Notes: generated from the sequence alone by a model not told the origin. A stretch of DNA of 56,326 bases from Thermoplasmata archaeon (GCA_020696345.1 JAEHCK010000014.1:1-56326); one strand, 5' to 3'. Positions 7,966 through 18,280 are shown, counted from the stretch's first letter. A program made the numbers and translations.

Positions 7966-9195
7966 ATGCACCCTGCAAATGAATTAAGAGGTCAAAGTAG
8001 CGACAGACTATATGGGAAAAAGATCGTATTGGGTATAACCGGTAGTATTGCCGCAGTTGAAAATGTAAAGCTTGTTCATGAACTCATAAGGCACGGTGCA
8101 GTTGTATATCCTGTCATGACATCTGCCGTGTGTAAGATAATCGACCCGGAAGCCTTGAAGTTCGCATCTGGCCATACACCAATAACGGAATTAACTGGTG
8201 ATGCAGAACATGTAAAACTCTGCGGTCAGGTAAAGGATAAAGCTGACCTGTTATTGATCGCACCATGCAGTGCAAATACAATTTCCAAGATCGCCCATGG
8301 TATCGATGATACAACTGTGACTACTTTTGCAACCACTGCGATCGGTTCTAAGATCCCGATTATCATTGTTCCCGCAATGCATGGCAGTATGTATGAACAT
8401 CCGATCATACAAGAAAATATAAAAAAATTGAAGGATAATAAAAAACTAAATATTACGTTTATAGAACCTGTCAAAGCAGAGAATAAATGTAAGATGCCCG
8501 TAATTGACGATATTGTTGCCAGGATAATTCGGAAATTATGGTTATGTGATCTTGATGGCAAGCGCGTATTGGTGATCGGGGGTGCCACTGCTGAGCCTAT
8601 TGATGATATGCGAATTATCACAAGCCTGAGTACGGGTGAAACAAGTATCGCACTTGCAAAACAGGCATTCTTACGTGGTGCGGATACTGTTCTTTGGCTA
8701 GGCAATGCAAATGCTGAACTACCAGGATATATTTATACAGAACGATTTCAAAGTGTGAATGACCTTCTAAGAAAAGTATCTACTTTGAAATGCATGGGGA
8801 AAAATGCATTTCAAATTATTATCGTATGCGCTGCAATTTCTGATTATACTGTAAGGTCTAAATATCACGGCAAGATTCCATCTGGTAAAAAGAAGATGAA
8901 TATTGAGCTTCATCCAACACCAAAGATCATTAAAATTATTCGAAAAAAAGCTAAAAATAGTTTTCTCGTTGGATATAAAGCCGAGTCAAAATTAGAACAA
9001 AAAAAATTAATTGCAAAAGCAAAAGAACGGCAAAAAGAATGGAAACTAGATATGATAATTGCCAATGATCTGGCTAAAGTAACACGTAAGAAAAACGAGA
9101 TATTTATTATTCAACCGGGAAAGAAGTATATTGAATTAAATGGTGAAAAGGAATATCTAGGTGAGCGAATATTTGATGAGATAGTAAATAAATAA
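7966..9195 (+). CDS. coaBC: CoaBC: phosphopantothenoylcysteine decarboxylase/synthetase
   Basis: This bifunctional enzyme joins 4'-phosphopantothenate to cysteine and decarboxylates the product during CoA synthesis. The N-terminal flavoprotein (CoaC) half shows the GITGSIAAVENVKL FMN-binding start, the IAPCSANTISKIAHGI segment and the PAMHGSMYEHP substrate-clamp region. The C-terminal CoaB half shows IGGATAEPIDDMR, the S.STGE turn and CAAISDYTV, followed by a Lys-rich KIPSGKKK loop. The length of 410 residues is normal for archaeal fusions. Pantoate kinase follows 37 nt downstream, so this is a compact CoA operon, possibly including the FKBP gene 23 nt upstream. Confidence 0.95.
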   Translation: MHPANELRGQSSDRLYGKKIVLGITGSIAAVENVKLVHELIRHGAVVYPVMTSAVCKIIDPEALKFASGHTPITELTGDAEHVKLCGQVKDKADLLLIAPCSANTISKIAHGIDDTTVTTFATTAIGSKIPIIIVPAMHGSMYEHPIIQENIKKLKDNKKLNITFIEPVKAENKCKMPVIDDIVARIIRKLWLCDLDGKRVLVIGGATAEPIDDMRIITSLSTGETSIALAKQAFLRGADTVLWLGNANAELPGYIYTERFQSVNDLLRKVSTLKCMGKNAFQIIIVCAAISDYTVRSKYHGKIPSGKKKMNIELHPTPKIIKIIRKKAKNSFLVGYKAESKLEQKKLIAKAKERQKEWKLDMIIANDLAKVTRKKNEIFIIQPGKKYIELNGEKEYLGERIFDEIVNK

Positions 9196-9232
9196 GTGAT
9201 TTTTTCAAATTAATGATCGGTCGCTGAAAAGT

Positions 9233-10198
9233 ATGTCCAATGAAGAACAATACAACATTATCAATGAAAATCGATCTAATAAGATAGGTTTTGGATATGC
9301 TCCGGCACATATTACTTGTATCTTTGAGATCCATAATACTGACCCGGACCCATTGAAATGTGGCTCCCGAGGACTTGGATTTTGTATAAACAAAGGTGTG
9401 TCAACATACGTGATCATAAAAAAAAAGATCAGGTCAAAAATAGACGTGTTTTTTAATGGTGTAAATATCACAGGTGAGACAACTAAAACTACCATAGAAG
9501 AATTAATAGGAAAAACAAAGGCACAAATTCAAGTTTTTAGTTTTTCCGAATTACCGTTAAGCCAGGGATTTGGTTTAAGTGGTGCCGGGGCGTTAAGTAC
9601 TGCAATAGCATTGAACTCTGCATTGAAACTCGAGCTGGATTACGGTAAGCTTGTAAATTCGGCACATAAAGCTGAAATAATCAACAAAAGTGGTTTAGGA
9701 GATGTAATCGCTCAAGCCAATGGTGGTGTTGTTTTCCGAATGCGTGAAGGTGGTTATAATTTCAGTAAAATACGAAAAATAAATTTTGTCCCACAAAATT
9801 CCGAGGTAGTTATTAGTATCTTAGGCAAAACCCTTGAAACATCAAAAATAATTTCCAACAAACTGAAAATACAAAAGATCAATTCCATAGGTAAAAAATC
9901 TTTAGATCGATTTAATAGATCATTATCAATGAAAGAACTATCAATATCAATAAAGGACTTAACCCGTCAATCTTTTAAATTTGCTACTGAGACAGGCCTC
10001 ATCGATAAACATGTATTGATGGTCATTGACAAAATACATGATAAGGGTCTGGGATATTCTTCAATGGTCATGCTTGGGAATGCGATCTTTAGTATTGGTG
10101 ATACAGATAAAATAAAAAAGCTCTGTTCAGTATTTGGCCAAACAATGCATTGTAAGATCGAACCGGGTCAAGCACCGATAAATCTTAAATTAGGTTAA
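9233..10198 (+). CDS. Pantoate kinase (GHMP family)
   Basis: Archaeal pantoate kinase phosphorylates pantoate, the archaeal replacement for bacterial pantothenate kinase. The N-terminus carries the family hallmark APAHITCIFEIHNTDPDP followed by GSRGLGFCI. The GHMP phosphate-binding loop reads LSQGFGLSGAGALST, and the third GHMP motif appears near the C-terminus as GLGYSSMVMLGNAIF. The length of 321 residues is slightly above the usual figure of about 300 because of an extra N-terminal segment. It lies immediately behind coaBC, which supports the assignment. Its usual partner, phosphopantothenate synthetase, is not in this window. Confidence 0.93.
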   Translation: MSNEEQYNIINENRSNKIGFGYAPAHITCIFEIHNTDPDPLKCGSRGLGFCINKGVSTYVIIKKKIRSKIDVFFNGVNITGETTKTTIEELIGKTKAQIQVFSFSELPLSQGFGLSGAGALSTAIALNSALKLELDYGKLVNSAHKAEIINKSGLGDVIAQANGGVVFRMREGGYNFSKIRKINFVPQNSEVVISILGKTLETSKIISNKLKIQKINSIGKKSLDRFNRSLSMKELSISIKDLTRQSFKFATETGLIDKHVLMVIDKIHDKGLGYSSMVMLGNAIFSIGDTDKIKKLCSVFGQTMHCKIEPGQAPINLKLG

Positions 10199-10273
10199 TG
10201 GTTAGGGGACTTTGGATATAACTAATAAAATCATTTTTTATTGATTCAATGTTCAATTAACTCAATCAAGTAT

Positions 10274-10687
10274 TTATTGTTCGCGAATTTTATTGATATC
10301 CTCGATACATAACCAATTACTTGGATTAATGTGTGGAGATTTAACTCTGAAAGGTTTTATCTCGTATAATTTCTCAAGCCAAATCAAAGTTGCATATTTG
10401 TAGTAGATATCACGTTCATACAGGATATCAGTTGGTTTGATATTGTCTTTATGTTCTTCAATGATCTGAGTTGCCTTATCGGGTGTAAGATTATCATAGT
10501 TTTCCACTTTGGTGACTTTGGCTTTTGCAATTGCAAACCCATTTTTTATTTTAAAATATACGGTATCGTCAACGCTAATGGAATTGAAAGGTGGCTTCTC
10601 TTCACGAGTGAAAACTGGTTCTATAGTACGCTCCCCTTTTATTATCTTTTCTAAAGGTTCCTTATTTAGTATTGCCAAATGGTCCAT
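10274..10687 (-). CDS. ASCH-like (PUA-fold) domain protein
   Basis: This 137-residue protein begins MDHLAILNKEPLEKIIKGERTIE and continues with a VDDTVYFKIKNG strand pair and an AKAKVTKVENY strand. That pattern is typical of ASCH/PUA-like RNA-binding folds, where the GxRTIE-type segment and the later conserved basic residues line the ligand groove. It ends with a segment like other ASCH proteins (IKPFRVKSP and NW). No nearby gene suggests a specific RNA target. The call rests on motif resemblance. Confidence 0.6.
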   Translation of the reverse strand: MDHLAILNKEPLEKIIKGERTIEPVFTREEKPPFNSISVDDTVYFKIKNGFAIAKAKVTKVENYDNLTPDKATQIIEEHKDNIKPTDILYERDIYYKYATLIWLEKLYEIKPFRVKSPHINPSNWLCIEDINKIREQ

Positions 10688-10851
10688 AGTTACACACCAT
10701 GTTTGTTATAATAATATTTTATGAGGTATATATATTTTTTCTAAGTAAATTACTATTATAAACAATATTATTTATTTCATTTAGAAATAGACCTACAATT
10801 TCATAAAATAAGTTAAATTATAATAGAGAAGAAATTTATTAAAAAAAATGA

Positions 10852-12165
10852 TCACGAATCTGACTTTCTAGAAATTTTATGTAAACCATTTTTACCTTTA
10901 TCTGTCAGTTCTCTATAACAACTATCTCTTGCTAATTCAGCTTCTCTATGTTTTGGGTCAATTGTCAATATAGTTTCGAAAAGAGTTATCGCATCTCGAA
11001 TTTTACGTTTGTCATGCAATAATGCGGCTTTATTATATAACGCATCAATATTTTTTGGATTAATAGATAATGCTTTATTATAACAATACAGTGCTTTTGA
11101 TGTTTTACCTTCGCTATCATAAGCATTACCCTTATTGAACCATGCACGATCATTATTTGGGTCAGCTTTTAAAACTTCATTATAACACTCATTCGCTTCT
11201 TTTATTTTACCCAGGTAACGCAATGCAACTCCTTTATTGAACCAGGCGTCCTGTTTATACGGGTTCAATCGCAAAGCGGAATCATAACTTTGGATGGCCT
11301 CAGGGATACGGCGGATGTCAAGTAATGCATTACCGCGATTGTACCAAAATTCTGATTTATCAGACTTGAGTTTTATTGCTGTATCATAACATTTGATAGC
11401 TTCATCTGTATGTGCAATACTTGATAATGCATTTCCCAAACTAAACCAAGCATTAGCGTTTTTAGGATTTAGCTCTATAGCTTTATTATAACAGAAAATT
11501 GCCCTGTCCAAATCACCATCAGTATGTAATTTACTTCCACGATCAAGCCATTCGATATCACTAATTTTTTGGCCGGCTTCGTCTACATCACCCATACGAA
11601 AAATATCCACTTCAAAACGTGATATCGCACTGGCAGCTCCACCTTTTCCAATTGTTGGATCCAATTTTTCAAATAACTGTTGAGCTTCATCAGCTCTACC
11701 TGTTGCTTCTAATGCTAATGCCTTCTTGGATAATGCCTCGGTATCATTCGGGTTTAGATGCAATACTTCATCAAAACAAATTATGGCATCGTCATATTTG
11801 CCAAAGTTAGCTAATAAACAACCTTTATTAAACCAACCCTCCACATCCTTCATGTCCATATCTGTGACCTTATCGAAACATTTCATGGCATCTTGTGGTT
11901 TATTAAGCTCCATTAAAATTAACCCTCGATTATTCCAGGCAGATTTATTCTTTGGATTGAGCTTAACGACCGCATCATAACACTTTATCGCAGCATCAAG
12001 ATCCTTCATGTTAAACAAGGTTAGACCCTTGTTGTATAATGCCTTGTCAAATTTTGAGTCGATCTCAATCGCTTTATCAAATTCTTCCAGAGCTTTTGCA
12101 AAGTCACGCTTCTTGTAAGCGGCTTCACCTAACCGTGTATGGCGGAGACATTCTTTGGATACCAT
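10852..12165 (-). CDS. Tetratricopeptide-repeat protein, about eleven TPRs
   Basis: This 437-residue soluble protein is built almost wholly of 34-residue TPR units. Five lie in residues 8-175, then comes a linker of about 35 residues, then six more. Each shows the W/L-G-A-A-P pattern (for example AWFNKGVALRYLGKIKEANECYNEVLKADP). Such arrays form right-handed superhelices used as protein-protein scaffolds. No catalytic domain or signal peptide is present, and the tail is short and basic. It diverges from the giant FG-GAP protein, separated by about 740 bp containing a repeat element. The partner is unknown. Confidence 0.9.
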   Translation of the reverse strand: MVSKECLRHTRLGEAAYKKRDFAKALEEFDKAIEIDSKFDKALYNKGLTLFNMKDLDAAIKCYDAVVKLNPKNKSAWNNRGLILMELNKPQDAMKCFDKVTDMDMKDVEGWFNKGCLLANFGKYDDAIICFDEVLHLNPNDTEALSKKALALEATGRADEAQQLFEKLDPTIGKGGAASAISRFEVDIFRMGDVDEAGQKISDIEWLDRGSKLHTDGDLDRAIFCYNKAIELNPKNANAWFSLGNALSSIAHTDEAIKCYDTAIKLKSDKSEFWYNRGNALLDIRRIPEAIQSYDSALRLNPYKQDAWFNKGVALRYLGKIKEANECYNEVLKADPNNDRAWFNKGNAYDSEGKTSKALYCYNKALSINPKNIDALYNKAALLHDKRKIRDAITLFETILTIDPKHREAELARDSCYRELTDKGKNGLHKISRKSDS

Positions 12166-12381
12166 ATCTTTCCCCTTACACCAACATTTTATAATAATAT
12201 TAAGAGAAAATAGTACTTTTAGTATTGCGATTCAATTTAATAAATCTAATGCCACAATAGTAATTTAATATTTATATGTTCTCTACAAATATCTCCAATT
12301 ATATTTAATAACTGCACTTTTACGTTGTGATTTTATAGAATAATAATTTTAGTTCAACGAGAGGGTCGACAGGTAGATAAT

Positions 12382-12591
12382 GGGATGTTCTAAATATCGC
12401 TAATATAACAGGATGTTCTAAATGTCGTTGAGATAGCAGGATGTTCTAAATAGCGCAGAGATAACAGGATGTTCTAAATGTCGTAGAGATGTCAGGATGT
12501 TCTAAATGTCGTAGAGATGTCAGGATGTTCTAAATGTCATAGAGATGTCAGGATGTTCTAAATGTCAAAGATATAACAGGATGCATAAATG
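12382..12591 (+). repeat. 28-bp direct tandem array (seven units and a partial)
   Basis: Seven 28-nt units start at 12382 with an eighth partial unit at 12578. Each begins AGGATGTTCTAAAT and continues with a more variable GTCGTAGAGATGTC-like part. Units 4 and 5 are identical. Unlike CRISPR there is no alternation of constant repeat and unique spacer: the variable half is itself a drifting copy. Confidence 0.9.
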
Positions 12592-12605
12592 AATTAACAA
12601 TAATA

Positions 12606-12705
12606 AATCAAACATCTTGATAATTAATTGAAATATAGAACATCCTAACAATTAATCGAAATATAGAACATCCTAATAATGAATCGAAATATACAACATA
12701 TCAAC
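12606..12705 (-). repeat. 28-bp array in inverted orientation
   Basis: Four diverged units with cores at 12610, 12638, 12666 and 12694 carry TAGAACATCCT, the reverse complement of the AGGATGTTCTA core of the neighbouring direct array, at the same 28-nt spacing. The remaining part of the unit (AACAATTAATCGAAATA) differs from the direct block. The pair could fold into a long imperfect hairpin. Confidence 0.85.
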
Positions 12706-12815
12706 ACCCATTATTCCAGAACCACCATTAGCTCAATCTACTTTTGTAAATTATAGTTAACCATACCCCGTATTTATTTTTTTTAAGATACAGTTTACCG
12801 ATATATATTTGTACA

Positions 12816-12905
12816 TAGAATTATATATTATTCATTCAAATTAAATTTATCAAATATCAAATATCAAATATCAAATATCATCGATCATATATTGGAGGAG
12901 TATAT
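12816..12905 (+). promoter_or_regulatory. Promoter and heptamer-repeat leader of the giant FG-GAP gene
   Basis: A TATA-like stretch (ATTATATATTATTC near 12821-12834) is followed by four or five CAAATAT heptamers (12851-12878) and a strong ribosome-binding sequence GGAGGAG (12894-12900), 5 nt before the ATG at 12906. The heptamers lie in the presumed untranslated leader. Copy-number change there could alter expression by slippage, which is speculative. Confidence 0.5.
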
Positions 12906-15900
12906 ATGAAAATTAATCATTCCAGACATCGATCCGATAAGGTTATATTTAATTTTATAATTAGTTTGCTCATTATCTGTATTTTACTTGGTTCATTATT
13001 TACAACTATTATTGCTTCAAATATCCATAATGATCCGGATATTTTCAATTTAAAACATGATACAACATATGATATTGGTATTGATATTCGGCAGCCATCT
13101 GAAATAAACCATTGGCAAAGTGAACTGGACTTTTCGCAGGATAGTCTTGTTTTGTTTCCCGAACAGAATAGAGCCATTTTTAAGGATTGTTTTGATGGTT
13201 TCAAAATCTCCATTATTGGTCTGGTAACTGAAAACTCACCATCTCGATCCTTGCCAAAGAACTATGAACTTATCGATAGAAAAACTGATCAAGAGCTATT
13301 ATTATTGGAGAATAGTGATTCGGATATTATTAGAGAATATATTCGTCAAGAGGTACGTGTGGCACATACATTTAATAAGATTCAAGATACAAATTTAGGG
13401 TTAAAACAAACCGTAACTTTATTCAATCCATCTGAATTTTATCAAGAATATCGAATATCTTTCATTTTTGAAAGTCCATTCAACATGATAAAATATGATA
13501 ATAGTATAAAATCACTTGACAATGAACCGATAATTTTCGAGTCGGAACAGACCAAAATTACATTTTTAGATGAACAACCGATCGAACAAGCAAGTTTTAA
13601 TTGGTATGATCTGGTTTCAGCAGGTTTCTCACCAGAAGTGAAGGCATATTACAAAGAGGGACATAGTACAATAGAATGTAGTATTGAAGTGTCATTATCA
13701 CCCGATCAAGATGTTTGTCTGGACCCAACATATATACTTGAAAATGCTGCAAATTCAAGATTATATCATGATCAGGAGCATGCAAATTTAGGCAGTTCAA
13801 TGGCAACTGGTGATATTAATAATGATGGCTATGATGATCTAATCTTTTCCGCGCCTAATGTCGATAGTGGCCCGGGACGCAATAGAACTCTAACCGGGGA
13901 GATATATCTGATCTATGGTAAACCTCGATCAAAGTTTGGAGATTATCTGAACTTTTCATATAGTGAAGATGTGGTAATTTACGGAGAATCGTATGAGCTC
14001 AGTCTGCAAGATGCTAGTATTACTACCGGTGATATTAATAATGATGGTTATGATGATATTGTGATAGGCGCACCCACGGCTAATTTGGAAAGTAATTGGG
14101 AAACTGGTTTGGTCTATGTCATATTTGGCGGTAGTGATCTTAATAAAACCATCGATCTTGCAGTTACCTCCGAATATGATCTGTCTATAATTGGTTTTAA
14201 AGAAGATGGCAGAACAGGTGAGGCTGTGGCGACTGGTGATGTGAATGGCGATGGGTTTGACGATATTCTCGTTAGTTCACCCTATGCTACTTTTATAAAT
14301 ATTTCGGACCAGGATGACACTCGTGATATGTGTGGTTATATACATGTGATCTATGGAAACACAACTATGCAAGGCTCATACCAACTTATTTCAACCGATG
14401 GATATAACATGCAGATCTTTGGTGAAGATGCTGATGATAATATCGGTATTTCATTGGGTGTTGGAGATATCAATGGTGATGGATTTGGAGACATAGTTTT
14501 TGGCTCACCAAATAAAGATGCATCATGTCTTCGAACACGCAATTCGGCAGGACATGTTGATGTGATCTTTGGAAATCAAAATTTATCCAAACAATGGGAT
14601 ATGAGAAATTATCAAAACATCACACAAGCAAAACAGGGTAAATTAAATAGCAATATGACCATAATCGGCGCCAATGAATACGATTACATGGGTAGTTCGA
14701 TCTATGTTGCTGATATGAATAATGATGATTTTGATGATATTTTGATCGGTGTACCTAATGCCAATGGAAGGTCAGAAGAAAAAACAAAATGTGGTGAGGT
14801 ATATGTCGTTTATGGTGATACTGAAAATAATTTGATCACATTCATGGATGGTATCAACATGACCAAGGAGGGGTATGTCATATATGGGCAGGATGATTTC
14901 GACGGTTTTGGAACTGCCCTTGCCGTGCGTGATATTGACGGTGACGGATTTAAAGACATGTTGATCGGTGCACCGGGAGGTAGAGGTATTAATAACGAGG
15001 AAAGATCACCTGGAGAAGCGTATTTAATTCTAAGCAGCTCGAAAAAGGAATATGGTTATCTCGAGATCGAACCGTTTCCAACTACATCTCAAATTACTAT
15101 ATTATACGGTACCGATGAATATGCAAATGTTGGTTCATTTGTGGTATCAGGCGATTTGGATCATGATAGCCGTGGTGAAATTATTATTGCAGCCCCTAGT
15201 GCCGATAGTTTTGACGGCGTTTTGTTCAATGTTGGAAGAATTGAAATTATTTTTAAACTCAACCTAACACCTAAAATAAATCATATTAAGTTTGAGTTAT
15301 TGGATGGTGGCGGTAAGAATGGCACAATTTGTTATGCTGGGTCTGAACATACATTTCAAATTAAAGTATTCAATTCGTTGGGCATTACAAACCATAATTT
15401 CACCCAAATCAGCTTAGCACCCGACAAACTTGATATCAGGTTTGCATGGTCGCAAGCGGATAACACATTTTTCAAGGTGCCAGGGTCGGATAGATCTAAT
15501 TATGTAACGTTAAATAAATCAGGATGCGTAAGTAGAATTATTAATAAAACTCTTTTGGAACTGGAATTTAAATTATTCTTCAGTTTTACTTACCCATCAT
15601 ATCAGTATGGCTCCTGCCAAGCATATAGTTTAACATATAACCAATCAATTCCTGCGGCAATCGATGAATATTCTGATGTCTATTTTGTGGAAAATCATTT
15701 AACTTTCATCGGCAATCTAACTGTAACAGGGAGTTACCAAGGTATTTTAAAGCAAGGAGGCAGGGTTCATAGTAATGAAACATTGCTTTGGACCGGTCTA
15801 AAAGTTGTATTTAACGGCACCACGGATGTTTATCCGGATATAAAATATTTTAAGGTTACCGTTTGGGATGATGACGGCGATTCATGGACAGATATATCTA

Positions 15901-18212
15901 CATCGGCTAAAATGATCATAATTGAAACAAAAGCAGATTTGGTAGATGACCCATCGGATATACATATTGTTAATATCACGAATGTTGCTGGCAATGGAAA
16001 GGGTTTATCTCAGTTGACATTTAAGATCAAAGTCGAATCTACTAAGATAGAATTTTCGAACCCCACACCGTACATTGGAACCTGGCAAAATCAGAAAACG
16101 GTAACCTGCGGTATAACTATAAGTGGTAAAGCAAATCGGCAGTTGAATGTAAACTCCATCCAATATTCAGTATCTATAAAAGGCCCATTTACAAACAATT
16201 TCGGTATCTGGATGAATGTGGGTGGATCCGGATTCGTGATGAATGTTACCACCGCGGTTTCAGTGCAATTATCCAATGGGAATAATAATTTTATACGCTG
16301 GCGTGTACAGAACGTGGGTGCAACCATCTATAGCGGTTCTGATATATATCAGGTATATGTAGATATTGAACCAGTTGACTACATTAATCCAATGCCAGAT
16401 AAATTTACTTGGCAGTACTCGAAATCGGTCAATTGTAGCATTATAATCTATGATAATCTTAGTGGTGTTAACAAAGATTCGATCCAATATAGATATTCCG
16501 CTTCAGGCGTAGGAGGATATGGATCCTGGAGTAAAACAGGTTTAATTATTGAAGATACTAGTTTAATAAATAAGGATAACAATAGTGTAAATGGTTATAA
16601 TTGCATAATAAGTATAAACCTTGTTGAAGGCACTAATAATTTCATCCAATGGCGGGGATATGACATATCTGGAAATCCATTAGCAAATTCTATGCATAAC
16701 CAGATAAAGATCACTCTTCAAAAACCAATTTCAATACTTACTTTTCCTGGGAATAACTCACTACTGAAAGATATTACAACTTCACTTGAATGGATTGGAA
16801 TTGACCCGAATAAGCAATCAATATCTTATGATATCTATTTTTCAAGAGAATTGGATAAAGTAAGAACGTTTGATGAATCTGTAAAAGCTGCTGAACAATA
16901 CCCGGAATCCATTTTTGATATTACAGATCTGAAGAATGGTGGCATCTATTATTGGACCGTAATTCCATTCGATGCAGAATATTGGGGTGAATGTCAATCC
17001 GGAATTTGGAGTTTTATTGTAGACCTTCCACCTCCGATCACTACTATGATCCTACCCGAAAATAATTCGATCAAGACCACCACGGATGTGGAATTTCTAT
17101 GGAACACTGAATATAAAGGTTTGGAGGAGGTCAAATACGATCTTTATTTGGATGATGTAAATCCACCAATTGATAATGTTGCAAGCGACATAACTTCCAA
17201 TTATTATCGATTTAATAATTTGGAAAAGGATAAAACCTATTTTTGGTATGTAGTAACCAATATCAGCTCAGAATTGATCAAGATATCCGGTCTGACCAAG
17301 CCGGGAGTAAGAGAATTCACGATTGATCTAGAAAAACAAGAATCTTCACCAACCGTGGTTCTGGAAGGACCGAAAAATAATTCGATAATAATCACACAAC
17401 AACCTACTCTTAGCTGGAAGTTAACATCAAATAGTTCAAATTCAAATGAAGGGATGTTAAGCTATACTGTTATTTTGGATGATATACCTAACCCTGCTCA
17501 AATTATTAATAATAGTCTTACTTCGACGAACTTCAAACTTGGACAACACTTGGAGTTCAACAAGACATATTACTGGCGTGTTATACCATATCGGGGTAGA
17601 ATTGAGGGTATATGTTTGAGTGGTATTTGGACATTCAACACGAGTGCTATAACCCCTGAATTTGGTATAGAACTAACTCTCTCAAAGGTTAAGAGCCGAT
17701 CAGAACCAGGAAGAAAAATTGAATTGAACTTTGTTATAAAAAATCTCGCAACGGTCAAAGACATGATTAAAATAAGTTTTATTAGCCCGGAATTACAAGA
17801 AAATATCGAAATTGATCCAACAAGTTTTGAGCTATTACCGGGAGAAGATTCAACAGGTAAGATAATTTTGAACATACCTGATGATATCCAAACGAAAACT
17901 TACGAAATTACATTGGTTGCAACCTCTGTTGTTGCAAGCAAATATGGTTCCGAGATCTCAACATATAAAGTTATAACAATCGAAATATCCAAACCTGAAA
18001 AACAGGGGTTGGACTTAATGATGTTGGCCCTTCCAATCGTTATTATCATAACAATAGTAATAAGTATGATCTTGGTGCTTAAGCAGCTCAGAAAGAAAAA
18101 AACTTCAAACATTTCAAAAGAAAAAGCCAAACCAACAACAAAAACTAAGAATTCAGAAACAGATTCAACTCACGGTGTAGAAAATAAAACAAAGGATGTA
18201 ATAAAAAAATAA
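12906..18212 (+). CDS. Giant cell-surface protein: FG-GAP propeller, Fn3-like domains, C-terminal TM
   Basis: This 1768-residue protein has an N-terminal hydrophobic helix (about residues 14-36) that serves as a signal peptide or anchor. Residues about 280-790 hold seven FG-GAP/integrin-alpha repeats, each with a calcium loop such as DINNDGYDDLIFSAP or DVNGDGFDDILVSSP, enough for a complete seven-bladed beta-propeller. A long beta-rich middle follows. Three fibronectin-III-like domains (about 1275-1580) end in YYWTVIPFD or similar. A NEW3/CARDB-like beta domain comes next, then a membrane helix (about 1702-1724) and a basic cytosolic tail. It is probably an adhesin or envelope protein displayed outside. 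The convergent neighbour shares the C-terminal architecture. N-glycosylation sequons are abundant. Ligands are unknown. Confidence 0.85.
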   Translation: MKINHSRHRSDKVIFNFIISLLIICILLGSLFTTIIASNIHNDPDIFNLKHDTTYDIGIDIRQPSEINHWQSELDFSQDSLVLFPEQNRAIFKDCFDGFKISIIGLVTENSPSRSLPKNYELIDRKTDQELLLLENSDSDIIREYIRQEVRVAHTFNKIQDTNLGLKQTVTLFNPSEFYQEYRISFIFESPFNMIKYDNSIKSLDNEPIIFESEQTKITFLDEQPIEQASFNWYDLVSAGFSPEVKAYYKEGHSTIECSIEVSLSPDQDVCLDPTYILENAANSRLYHDQEHANLGSSMATGDINNDGYDDLIFSAPNVDSGPGRNRTLTGEIYLIYGKPRSKFGDYLNFSYSEDVVIYGESYELSLQDASITTGDINNDGYDDIVIGAPTANLESNWETGLVYVIFGGSDLNKTIDLAVTSEYDLSIIGFKEDGRTGEAVATGDVNGDGFDDILVSSPYATFINISDQDDTRDMCGYIHVIYGNTTMQGSYQLISTDGYNMQIFGEDADDNIGISLGVGDINGDGFGDIVFGSPNKDASCLRTRNSAGHVDVIFGNQNLSKQWDMRNYQNITQAKQGKLNSNMTIIGANEYDYMGSSIYVADMNNDDFDDILIGVPNANGRSEEKTKCGEVYVVYGDTENNLITFMDGINMTKEGYVIYGQDDFDGFGTALAVRDIDGDGFKDMLIGAPGGRGINNEERSPGEAYLILSSSKKEYGYLEIEPFPTTSQITILYGTDEYANVGSFVVSGDLDHDSRGEIIIAAPSADSFDGVLFNVGRIEIIFKLNLTPKINHIKFELLDGGGKNGTICYAGSEHTFQIKVFNSLGITNHNFTQISLAPDKLDIRFAWSQADNTFFKVPGSDRSNYVTLNKSGCVSRIINKTLLELEFKLFFSFTYPSYQYGSCQAYSLTYNQSIPAAIDEYSDVYFVENHLTFIGNLTVTGSYQGILKQGGRVHSNETLLWTGLKVVFNGTTDVYPDIKYFKVTVWDDDGDSWTDISTSAKMIIIETKADLVDDPSDIHIVNITNVAGNGKGLSQLTFKIKVESTKIEFSNPTPYIGTWQNQKTVTCGITISGKANRQLNVNSIQYSVSIKGPFTNNFGIWMNVGGSGFVMNVTTAVSVQLSNGNNNFIRWRVQNVGATIYSGSDIYQVYVDIEPVDYINPMPDKFTWQYSKSVNCSIIIYDNLSGVNKDSIQYRYSASGVGGYGSWSKTGLIIEDTSLINKDNNSVNGYNCIISINLVEGTNNFIQWRGYDISGNPLANSMHNQIKITLQKPISILTFPGNNSLLKDITTSLEWIGIDPNKQSISYDIYFSRELDKVRTFDESVKAAEQYPESIFDITDLKNGGIYYWTVIPFDAEYWGECQSGIWSFIVDLPPPITTMILPENNSIKTTTDVEFLWNTEYKGLEEVKYDLYLDDVNPPIDNVASDITSNYYRFNNLEKDKTYFWYVVTNISSELIKISGLTKPGVREFTIDLEKQESSPTVVLEGPKNNSIIITQQPTLSWKLTSNSSNSNEGMLSYTVILDDIPNPAQIINNSLTSTNFKLGQHLEFNKTYYWRVIPYRGRIEGICLSGIWTFNTSAITPEFGIELTLSKVKSRSEPGRKIELNFVIKNLATVKDMIKISFISPELQENIEIDPTSFELLPGEDSTGKIILNIPDDIQTKTYEITLVATSVVASKYGSEISTYKVITIEISKPEKQGLDLMMLALPIVIIITIVISMILVLKQLRKKKTSNISKEKAKPTTKTKNSETDSTHGVENKTKDVIKK

Positions 18213-18280
18213 TTAATTAATAGATTTGCAAACCTACCAAAAATAGTGATTGAAAATTCAATCAAGTCCAATATTGTTCT

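Larger units (their letters stand above)
12309..12746 (+). mobile_element. Dispersed element with conserved ends, copy 2
   Basis: The left end (ACTGCACTTTTACGTTGTGA, then ATAGAATAATAATTTTAGTT and CAACGAGAGGGTCGAC) matches the left ends of copies 1 and 3. The right-hand part keeps ACCATTAGCTCAATCTACTTTT, which corresponds to ACCATTAACTCGATCTACTATT in copy 1. The final TTGAAAACGCAAAACTTC segment is not clear here, so this copy may be truncated or decayed. The centre is a 28-nt array in direct and then inverted orientation instead of octamers. The right boundary is approximate. Confidence 0.55.

Noticed and set aside
8226..8705. 159-codon minus-strand frame inside coaBC
   Set aside because: It is antisense to a conserved enzyme and shows no recognisable motif or start signal.
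12382..12705. CRISPR array
   Set aside because: Units are 28 bp head to tail with no unique spacers. The less conserved half of each unit is itself a drifting copy. Orientation flips partway, and no cas gene is in the window.
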